Shown here: positions 56,037-64,000 of the stretch, in pieces
How positions within the stretch are numbered: the stretch's first letter is position 1
Layout: each line of letters starts with the position of its first letter
Assembly (NCBI GenBank): GCA_001661515.1
Contig: LUVW01000002.1
Location: 1,048,768-1,112,767 of the forward strand
From: Capniomyces stellatus
Lineage: Eukaryota; Kickxellomycota; Harpellomycetes; Harpellales; Legeriomycetaceae
Reading direction: 5' to 3'
Length of the DNA: 64,000 nucleotides
Translations under genes and position numbers: made by a program
Notes under the pieces: model-generated
Databases searched by the model: none
Told to the model about the DNA's origin: nothing
Seen by the model: the letters and a program-made list of their open reading frames with translations, nothing else

Positions 56037-58299
56037 ACTCGCTAGGCTAACTATGTCTGTTTCTACAATAATAAGGTTTATATTATGAAAATTATTCTAA
56101 TAAGTGGCGCTTTTGTATTAAAGTCTTACTAAAAAGAATGATATACAGACACAATAATTTGTATAATGTGTATAAACTACTTTATATTAGCTATAATGAC
56201 GCAAGTGTATGCTTTACCTTTGCTTTGGTCATCAAGGTGTTGAGAAAAGTATGCTATTATAATGCTTTGATTCGTTTTTTTATTTTAAAAAAAGTAAAAA
56301 GCTGTGAATATTTCCTCAGACATACTTTCCACATCAAGCGCTTCCCTCAAAAGTCACTAAATACAACATAAAGCTTGTGATAGGATTGAATGTCAGTAGT
56401 ATTTCATGCATTGAATTTTTTTTTAAAGGATTAGGGTGTGTGCGTCTAAACTAATGAAGCTGCTACAATACCACAACTACGCCTTTCCACCTCCCCCGCT
56501 TTATTGGCTTTTTTTTTTGAAATAGTTGCCAATATAACCTCCTAGTTTTTGAAGGTTAAGATCGTGGAGGTTGAGTTTAAAAGAATAAAGTCACTATGGC
56601 ATTTTACTTGGGTTTCCCCGAGTATCGGATGATTTGTTTAGAAAAGAAACAAGCGTGATAGAGACAAAGGAGACCACTACCATTGACGAAACTAGGGAAA
56701 ATTTGGCACAAAAGAAAAGTTTAATTGTGGAGTAATGTGTGGGAATATCAAGAACAGCAAAAATAACCCGTTGTATGTAACTACAGTCACAGTTATAGCG
56801 CAGTAGGTTTGCCATTGGTTTTAAGATACGTGTGGTGTTTTTCTTTGGGGGGGGATTGTTGTTTAATTAGCAAAAAAATAAAGTTGCTGTTGGAATTAAA
56901 TTGCGCTCTGATATTGCTATAATAAGGTATGACTTGGATACTGGTGTCGTTAGGCGGTCGCCCTGGGTAAATATATATGTTGTTGTACACCATTTGTATA
57001 TACTTTATTACTGTCAAATCATGTAACCAGCTTGGCCAAACAGCTTGAATGCTACTAAATTGAAATATATAGCGCATGTGGGCCAAATTTTTCGAAGAGA
57101 ACGATGATTGATGTTTTTTTATTTATCGAAATAGATGATTGATGTATTAGCTTGTGATTTGTTTTGTATTATTCCGCGACTTTTCTTTAAAAAAAAATTA
57201 CCTGGGATTCTTTCCTGAACAAACAATTTGTCTCGAGGAATTTACGTGGTGAAAAAAGAAAAAAAAATTGGCTTCGTTATAACTAACACATGTACTATAC
57301 AGGCCAGACAAAGTATTTGACGCGCTCGGTAAAGTGTATAAATTGCTGTAAGTACCAATGTTAGTATAAACATCGATTAGGGCCGATTATTTGCCTAATT
57401 GCCATTTCTCTATTAATACGCTGACTTTTTACCCTTGTTCACATTGGCCATCCCACAAGTCTTTCCTGCTTTTGAAACAGCTTTGCACGAAAATAATATG
57501 CCAGCGTTTAACACATGTACAGTGATCCAATCAATCAAAATGCTGTATTCTAGACAATTGCTTGTCTTAACCCCACACTAGCAATTGGTAAATGCAATCA
57601 AAACATCTTGATATAACACCCATTATATTAATGAAAGGAACCCTATTTATTCGTTTACTTCACGAATATAAAGGCTATCCCCGCCCACCAAGCGCCTTGT
57701 TTGAATACAAGCATGCTGATACGATTTGACCTGAGATAAATTGTGTTCATCTAGTTTTAAAAAATATGCACAAAAAGAAACAATATGCATTGTTTGCAAA
57801 AGTTTACAACCAACAGGAGGCGGGAATTAACAATAATGGGACATGGGCATGATTGTTTTTGATTGTTTTATAGGACATTCGTGTACTGTAAAAGCTTATT
57901 TTAATAATCAGTGTTATGCTGTTTTATAATAGCCCATTCAAGCAAACTTTGAAATATAATTTAATATAAGATCTGGTGCATGTATTTGGGTGAAGGTTTT
58001 TTTTTAAATGGAAAAAGCACTTTATTGAATTTATTTAACCGCTTAGCTGTTGGTTATGGCCCATTAAATAAACACGCAAACTTTGAGTATATTGAAAAGC
58101 AAACAAAACTCCCGGATACATACTTTTAACCAAAGAAGAAAAGATAACTAGAAAAAAAACTAAAAGCATAGGCCTGGGATAAACCAAAAATAGTTTAAAG
58201 CCTAGATATTTTAAATGGCCTTGTGAAATAGAATACTTGTGCAGCTTAACATTACAAAAATTATAATAGCACTGATACGCTAAACATTTACACGTAACC
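56037..58299. other. Intergenic between divergent genes, 2.3 kb
   Basis: Upstream of both the CYSTM gene (-) and GID4 (+). AT-rich with a G8 run at 56847-56854. Short ORFs on both strands lack domains. Nothing else is recognised. Confidence 0.5.
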
Positions 58300-59763
58300 A
58301 TGCCTGTATCATATTCATCAAACTCTGTTCTATACCACGGAAATACGTCTAAGTCATATAACGGTGACAGCGAGAAATACAAAAGACCATTAAGGTTACA
58401 GAGAAGCACTTACAGGTTTTTTCGAAAAGAGTCGTTCGATGAGCCTGACTTGGGTACGTGTGTTAATCGAAATTCAAGTATTGTGTCGCTAAGCACAAGT
58501 TCAAACGATGAATACACTATACTGAGTGTAAGCTGCAGTGGCAAAGGAATGGGTGGTATAATAGGTAAGATTGTAGTACAGCACACACATACGCGTCCAT
58601 CTATTATGTTCTGGGAGTATACGTTTTACGCTGTGTAATTCTAAAAAAGACAAAGCTATAATGCAGATAAATACTAAAACCTAATGCTGAAGTCCATGCG
58701 TATGATATATTGAAGGTGTGTGCTACGATTAACAAGGCCAAGCTACCAATGTTTTATAGTAGATAAAAGTGAGCTACCTAGTCCCTACGAAATAATGCTA
58801 AATGATATACCCAGAGAGATAGCAGCTTCGTACGATTTGCTATACTCAGGAAGCACATTTATAGGGAAGCAGTCAAACGAATCAAAGCAGTATAACGTCA
58901 AGGTGGCACTGAAATACGTGGATATATCTCGGGGAACATTGTGCGGGTATCTTAACATTGAGGGGTTGACATCGGACCACGACTTTTTGACGACATACTT
59001 TGAGTCTGAAATTATAGGATATGGCGATAACACGTTTCTGACAAAAAAATGGGATGCAGATTTACAAACCGATATTCAGCATTGGGTAATATACAACACC
59101 TTGGCATTGGGATTTCTTGTTTATGTCACATAAGTTGTATACTTATCCTTTGGACAATGTGTGTTTTTACTCTATAAAATTAACTTGGAACGATTTATTA
59201 ATTGGAACTGTAGTCGAAAATAAACGAGTTCAAGAAATACGAGTCCGAGATATTAAACAAAAATTTTGAGTATAATTTTCTTGATGATGACTTTATTTTC
59301 ATGAGATGGAAAGAACATTTCTTAGTTCCAGATCACCGTGTCAGCCATATCAACGGAGCGGTAAGTATACACGTGTCACATGTATATTTAATGATGCTAT
59401 TTTTGTGGAGATGTTGGGTCGAGTAGTGACATGGGCTTTGCTGAATTCTGTTACAACTTAGAGCTTTGCAGGATTCTACTACATGTGCTTTAACCCGGTC
59501 AATGCTTGTTTTTTTGGGTATTATTTCCATAAAGATTCGGAAAGATTTCAGAAAATCACTCTTCAGCACAAACCCAGCCAAAGTTCTTCGTAAGTTTGAT
59601 CAATTAGCTATCATCTTGTACACTTAACCAACACAGTAAGCGAGAATTGGAGACACGTGATGCTCCAAACTCGCTCTTTTGCTCGTTTTGTTGAATTCAA
59701 TTCCTATTTATATATGTATACCAACATTTCCTTTCAATTAATAGGTTTTTCGAATTGGCATAG
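58300..59763 (+). CDS. GID4: GID4/Vid24 substrate receptor of the GID/CTLH ubiquitin ligase
   Basis: Five exons (58300-58564, 58760-59085, 59214-59360, 59462-59589, 59745-59763) give 294 aa with exact phase. The GID4 beta-barrel is clear: LLYSGSTFIGKQ, LCGYLNIEGLTSDHDFLTTY, ITKKWDAD-type block (LTKKWDADLQTDIQHW), FIFMRWKEHFLVPDHRV, FAGFYYMCFN and a C-terminal aromatic-Glu end SSFFELA. GID4 binds Pro/N-degrons and directs ubiquitylation, for example of gluconeogenic enzymes in yeast. The 100-residue N-terminus is Ser/Arg-rich and not conserved, so exon 1 is less certain than the rest. An alternative start is the ATG in MLNDIPREI within exon 2. A RanBPM-like GID-type scaffold gene lies at 29.8-32.1 kb. 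Confidence 0.9.
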
Positions 59764-60044
59764 TAAACGCTGAACCTAATAGGATAATAACGACGATAGA
59801 AACACAGTACCGTTTCCATACGCATATTTGCATTTGAAGACTTATAATGTACCCTGAATCAAGATTTTAACCCCAACAACAGAAATACAATACCGAATAG
59901 AAATCAATTGGATAGTTCAATAATTTATTTATTTTTTAAAAAAAAGAGCCATGAAACAACAAGTATGGTATGGTAAAACTGGGGAAGTGTGTGTTTGGAT
60001 AGACAACAGTTAAAATATATACAAAAAAAAACGATATTAAGCAT

Positions 60045-60752
60045 GTGACTGGAAACGGAATGCTATATGAACTGATGTTTGTAAGTATCATAAGGCGAAC
60101 CTCACTGATCTACCCTGATTACAAAAAGGGACTAGATATCCTAGCAAGAATCAGAATAGGGCAGTATTGGACCGCAGAAAGATACGCCTATACTGGAGTT
60201 ATTAGCCATGATTATACAAAAAAATGCCCACACTGCGGACAGGAGACGCCAGAAACAATTGAGCATATTCTACTAGATTGCAGCAGATGGGCAGCAATAC
60301 GTGCAGATAAAATGGAGCCCCATATTAGCCAATATAAAAATAAGCTAAAAGGGCCAAAAAGAAAACCGAATTCGCCTACTATAATCTCACAGAGATTGGT
60401 GGGCAAGCTCCTGGGAGAGGAGTTAAAACAACCAACCGCCAAGATTCTCAAGAATCCTGACACCCTCGGCGCCAAGACGATGCTGGCAACAGCGTCGTTT
60501 TTGGAGGCCATCCACAAACCCCGTTACTTGATCCTGTCCAGGCTTAAAGTAGCACCAATCTCCCTGAACCAATGCCCATCGGGTACGGACGATCTAATTG
60601 ATCGAAGGGGTGTTGGCTAATAGAGTCATTTAACATGTCAAAATAGCACAGTGTTTTATAGTATTTTTATGGTATTGTTTAATATTGTATGTTTTGTTGT
60701 GTTGATTTTGTTACCAATAAACCACATAAATAAAAAAAATAAAATAAAAGGC
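60045..60752 (+). mobile_element. 5'-truncated non-LTR retrotransposon remnant (RT C-terminal zinc region)
   Basis: An open frame from 60045 to 60620 (191 codons, GTG at the first position so no true start) resembles the C-terminal part of LINE-type reverse transcriptases. It reads ILARIRIGQYWTAERYAYTG, then the zinc-binding CPHCGQETPETIEHILLDCS, which is the CCHC-like C-x2-C-x7-H-x4-C arrangement of the zf-RVT module. After the stop a 100-bp tail ends in an A-rich stretch (ATAAATAAAAAAAATAAAATAAAA, about 60724-60750) like a retrotransposon 3' end. No RT catalytic domain (YxDD) or endonuclease is present upstream, consistent with 5' truncation. A similar but decayed sequence lies near 63540-63845. 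Confidence 0.75.
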
Positions 60753-61126
60753 GAACCTCACCACCACCCCCTCACAGACTAAAGAGTCGGTAATATGATA
60801 TATTCGATGTCTTTCCAAAAAGAAAAATCAGACAATGGCAAAATTATGGATCAACAAAAACACGTCTATTCAAAATAACCATTTAAACGTGCCAAATTAG
60901 TAAAGAATTTGAATTCCTAGTTGACATGTCGGGACTATTCTGAGAAATCCGCTAAACTCGAGAATACGTCGCTACGTCCTCGTCATCCACATTATGTTAT
61001 ATTATATCCATGTGCCTGTGACTAGAATTAAGTTGAATCCATCTACAATTCAAAAACAAAGTGGATTTATAGCATACACTTTGCGCTCAACTAACACCAA
61101 CTGCCCAACAGGTCACTAAAGTTATG

Positions 61127-61225
61127 TTTGGGGTCAAATGTTGGGGTCAACTGTTGGGTGGAGCAATTGTTTGGGGAAATTGTTTGGGGGCAATTGTTGG
61201 GGGCAGTTGTTGGGTGGGTTCAATG
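61127..61225 (+). repeat. G-rich degenerate minisatellite (~14-bp TTGGGGNCAATTG units)
   Basis: Seven imperfect 13-16 bp units of type TTTGGGG(T/G)CAA(A/T)TG stand in a row, giving eight G3-G5 runs on the plus strand. G-quadruplex formation is possible. It lies about 300 bp upstream of the trypsin-like gene. The last bases of the window (GGGGCAAAATGTTGGG) resemble the same unit. Confidence 0.8.
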
Positions 61226-61386
61226 GCCGGTTTTGGCTTATTATATTATTCTTGATATTGCCATGGTGACGATGTCTACACTTGTAAACACCTGATCAGC
61301 TTTATAAAGTGTTACCGAAAGCTAAACATCATTCAGTCTATATTTTCTAAACTGTACATATCTGAACAATCACACTTTATATTCGG

Positions 61387-61394
61387 TATAAATA
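61387..61394 (+). promoter_or_regulatory. TATA-like box of trypsin-like protein gene
   Basis: TATAAATA about 140 bp before the ATG at 61531, the only TATA-type element in the proximal upstream region except TTATAAAG near 61302. Confidence 0.4.
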
Positions 61395-61530
61395 GACATG
61401 TACCAAACCGAGAAAATTCAAAATTCCCTTAAAAATATTTCTCTGGAACACTCCTAAACAACAAATCAACAACAATAACACAAATAACAATACAAACAAA
61501 AATATCAAACAAAATAAAAGCAAGCCAACT

Positions 61531-63117
61531 ATGAAAATCATTATACTGAACTTGGGATTGATAATTGCTTTTCCAAGCCAGACGCCAGGCGTTGCTGAGA
61601 ATCCTGGCGTAAATATGACATTGCACAAGAGAGTTATCGGCGACGGACCTATACCCATAACTGATCTGCCATACGTTGTAACAATAAGGATCCCTGAAAT
61701 ACCTGGAAAGGAAAATGATTATAACTACTGTGGAGGATCGATAATCTCACATGAATATATTCTCACCGCTGCTCATTGCGTGAGAGATACTGCATTAAAC
61801 ATGTTGGCTGGACAAATAAGATTCACTGCAAACACTAACACCAGGATAAATGAAAAAAGCAAAGGATATAAAATAAGCATGATTATAATTCATCCCATGT
61901 ACGATAATTTTAACTGTTTTAATGATCTTGCTTTGCTGAAGATCGATGCCGAAGACTCTAAAAAACTCGAAATGGAACCAGCCAAACTCTACAGCAAGGA
62001 GATTAGTTTTCCCCTCGCTGCCAAAACTGCTTGTTGGGGGGGCGTTGATACGGATATAGACATCCATGAGCCCTTTAAATTAGAAGCTCGTGAATGTGAT
62101 ATACTGGATGGGATCAAAGTTAAACAGTCTATTGTTGAAGAATATTATTTCATGAACAACGTTTTATTTTCGTACAGCAAAGATAGTGTTGGTTTTGCAT
62201 ATGGTGACCCTGGCGGGCCAATATACTCGCCATCAGATAAAAATGCTATAGTTGGAATTGTTTCACAAAGTACGTTTATTACTCCCAATGATGAAAATAT
62301 TGTTGGATTTAAGAAACCGCCAAGAATTAAGGTAGACTTGAGAATGGATGTTCATTTGATCTGGTTCATTGGCTGGATTCTTAAAGAAACTAAACTGAGT
62401 GAGCACAATTTGCTAAGCCATGTCGATGAATATAAACAATGGAGCGCAATGCAGGCCGGAAGAGATGAAGAGGAAAGTGAAATCAAAAAAAATATCATGG
62501 ATAAATTACAAGAAGATCTGGATAACAAGGTCAAAGATGCTAAGAAAAATATGGATAAGCTTGTACTTGGAGTGATTGAGCAAAGCAAAGGTGAAGTAAA
62601 GCACGAGTTGAAGCTTTTGATTAAAGAACTGGAACCATCAAAAACAATAAATTATGACAAAGACGGCACCATTAGCGCAGAATATAAAGAAAGGTTTGAC
62701 AAACTAAATATTAGTTTGGTTATCAAGCGTAACATGCCTTCCAACGACCAATTGGCAAACCGTTTTGTATATGACGCTGTAATAGAATCCAAAAATTTAG
62801 CCGAGAAAACAGCGAAAGATATGCTTAGCCTGAGCAAAATATACGGCTTTCAAATCATAAATGATATACATAACTTTGAAACCGGGAAAACCAAAGCCAA
62901 GGTGCGTGAAGCCAGTTTGAAGTACCTGGAATCCCCAACTCAGCCATCCAAGACTTCAGAAATACTTAATGGATCAACTTTTCAAGCTATGTTTAACAAA
63001 TTCGCTATTGAAAAGACCGAATTGTACGCCGAGGAAAGTAAAGCAGTCAAAAAAAGTCTAAAGGGCCAGATAAAGCGTCTCAAAAGTGCGCTACAACTGT
63101 ACTTTAAGATGAAGTAG
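61531..63117 (+). CDS. Secreted trypsin-like (S1) protein with inactivated catalytic serine and long C-terminal extension
   Basis: A 528-aa intronless protein. Residues 1-18 form a signal peptide. KR-VIGDG at 33-39 resembles the trypsin activation site (R-IVGG). The catalytic His is in ILTAAHC (His82) and the Asp in NDLALLKI (Asp132). The serine box reads YGDPGGPIY, so the nucleophile Ser is Pro227 and proteolysis is not expected. A flanking block (AIVGIVSQ) supports the fold. Residues about 290-528 are a Lys/Glu-rich, helical extension (DKLQEDLDNKVKDAKKNMDK) without a recognised domain, probably coiled coil. Trypsin-like pseudoproteases act as binding or regulatory proteins in animals, and a similar secreted role is inference. 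It lies between two retrotransposon remnants. Confidence 0.85.
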   Translation: MKIIILNLGLIIAFPSQTPGVAENPGVNMTLHKRVIGDGPIPITDLPYVVTIRIPEIPGKENDYNYCGGSIISHEYILTAAHCVRDTALNMLAGQIRFTANTNTRINEKSKGYKISMIIIHPMYDNFNCFNDLALLKIDAEDSKKLEMEPAKLYSKEISFPLAAKTACWGGVDTDIDIHEPFKLEARECDILDGIKVKQSIVEEYYFMNNVLFSYSKDSVGFAYGDPGGPIYSPSDKNAIVGIVSQSTFITPNDENIVGFKKPPRIKVDLRMDVHLIWFIGWILKETKLSEHNLLSHVDEYKQWSAMQAGRDEEESEIKKNIMDKLQEDLDNKVKDAKKNMDKLVLGVIEQSKGEVKHELKLLIKELEPSKTINYDKDGTISAEYKERFDKLNISLVIKRNMPSNDQLANRFVYDAVIESKNLAEKTAKDMLSLSKIYGFQIINDIHNFETGKTKAKVREASLKYLESPTQPSKTSEILNGSTFQAMFNKFAIEKTELYAEESKAVKKSLKGQIKRLKSALQLYFKMK

Positions 63118-63539
63118 CCTGGACTTCATCTAGTTTCCAAAAAGTAGCTAGCAGATTTTCTGGTTTTATAAGTCGATTCTTGGCTACAATTGGTCATATC
63201 TCGCTACAATCAATCATTATTCACGACTACACTAGTTCTTACTCTAATTCTTAATCTAGCCTTTAATATCATTTTTGGCGTTTTATTCAACTGTTAAAAA
63301 TATATTTCATATTGCAACAAGACAATAATCAACCAACACCATTCCTCTCTTTGCCACTCAGAATTTGGCTGTGGTTTTATATGTCACCACTTTTCTATTA
63401 TCAAGCATACATGCTAGGATACTTTTAATACACCTGACTATCTTCAGAAGGAATCAAAGAAATAAGAAAAATAAGAATCGGATGTGTTTCGAACTCAGAA
63501 AGACTAGCAAACAGCCGCTTTATAAACACCAAGTACAAA
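63118..63539. other. Intergenic 3' flank of trypsin-like gene
   Basis: AT-rich sequence. A 65-codon ORF (63365-63562) overlaps the start of the decayed retroelement in another frame and is not called. Confidence 0.4.
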
Positions 63540-63845
63540 GAATACTGCCCAATGTACAATAAGAGACATCCAAAAACAATATAGCACATTCTACTTGACT
63601 ATTGCAAGTGGGAAGATGCTAGAGAAATCACCCTAAATGAATCTATTTATGTCAACTTTTACCAGAGCTCATCAAATTCTGACTTTGTTTACATTTCAGC
63701 CCGAAAAAAGCTGTTAGGAAAGTTACTTGAGGGGGGGGGAGGGACTAAAGATGAAAGTCTCTGTCATCCAAAAAAAGAACCCGAGTATTTGGTCTCAATA
63801 ACGCTTTCAGCAGCCTCACTCCTGACTTTAACACGCACAACCTGA
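63540..63845 (+). pseudogene. Decayed second copy of the RT C-terminal zinc region
   Basis: One frame from 63543 reads YCPMYNKRHPKTI, stop (63582-63584), HILLDYCKWEDARE, which parallels CPHCGQETPETIEHILLDCS of the remnant at 60.0 kb. Further on, KKLLGKLLEG and LVSITLSAASLL parallel RLVGKLLGEE and TMLATASFLEA. The internal stop, loss of the second Cys and a G9 run (63731-63739) mark it as dead. The copies are diverged, so they are not a recent duplication. Confidence 0.6.
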
Positions 63846-64000
63846 TTGCTAAAACTGGGAGATGTTGGTAAATAAACGGTCCCTATGACCCAAAGTCATC
63901 AAGACATGTTTATCTGTAGCGGGACAAAAAGTAATAGAATAATAATAAATATATTTTTGAGCCTATTAACATTGCAGGTATTATGGGGCAAAATGTTGGG
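63846..64000. other. Window end, retroelement tail-like sequence
   Basis: AT-rich, with AATAATAATAAATATA near 63938-63955, possibly the 3' tail of the decayed retroelement. It ends in GGGGCAAAATGTTGGG. No gene is seen. Confidence 0.35.

Larger units (their letters stand above)
60753..61530. other. Intergenic, contains G-rich minisatellite and promoter of trypsin-like gene
   Basis: After the retroelement tail, AT-rich sequence precedes the G-rich array (61127-61225) and TATAAATA at 61387-61394, about 140 bp before the ATG at 61531. No gene is recognised in between. Confidence 0.5.

Overview
The window is a piece of nuclear chromosome from an AT-rich, intron-containing fungus. Genes are densely packed and mostly multi-exon. 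Introns are short (about 60-240 nt), usually with GTAAGT-like donors and TAG acceptors. The fungal or eukaryotic genes include a CAF-1 subunit, PGS1, a Kap114-type importin, COQ6, Rps0/uS2, Thg1, a FIT-family protein, mitochondrial intermediate peptidase, a Crb2/Rad9-type BRCT protein, a TORC2 HbrB/Bit61 subunit, adenylate kinase and GID4. The AT bias, a trypsin-like protein, a class III chitinase-like protein and families of secreted proteins suggest an early-diverging fungus, perhaps a Kickxellomycotina/Harpellales insect-gut symbiont. That placement is inference only.

Layout: 0.8-1.4 kb holds a small secreted protein gene. 3.1-10.4 kb holds MPDU1 (+), CAC2 (-, 10 exons) and PGS1 (-, 3 exons). 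10.8 kb has a tRNA-Ile(AAU). 11.8-15.1 kb has an ArfGAP with two UBA domains and an unrecognised helical protein. 15.3-19.7 kb is an importin-9/Kap114 gene (-) with a sequence gap (N between poly-C tracts). 20.3-22.7 kb has two more members of the secreted family and a decayed relic. 23.7-27.7 kb has COQ6 (+) and RPS0 (-). 29.8-36.4 kb has a LisH-CTLH/CRA RanBPM-like gene (-), THG1 (+) and a FIT/Scs3 gene (-). 38.8-44.3 kb has a degenerate GH18 protein fused to 56-aa VTET repeats (+) and OCT1/MIPEP (-). 45.2-53.2 kb has an intronless Crb2/53BP1-like gene (+), an HbrB TORC2 subunit (+) and ADK1 (-). 55.6 kb has a GYPGQQQ-repeat CYSTM protein. 58.3-59.8 kb is GID4. 60.0-64.0 kb has two non-LTR retrotransposon remnants flanking a catalytically dead trypsin-like protein and a G-rich minisatellite.

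Most of the genes are housekeeping genes with no operon-like logic. The most distinctive accessory content is secreted or surface proteins with enzyme folds but lost catalytic residues: the protease Ser is replaced by Pro, and the chitinase DxE motif is absent. Alongside them is a three-member family of small secreted proteins with conserved cysteines. Two GID/CTLH ubiquitin-ligase-type subunits also lie about 26 kb apart. Exon structures were worked out by hand from splice consensus, reading phase and remembered family alignments. Phases close exactly for CAC2, PGS1, the ArfGAP, COQ6, RPS0, THG1, OCT1, HbrB, ADK1, GID4 and the LisH gene.
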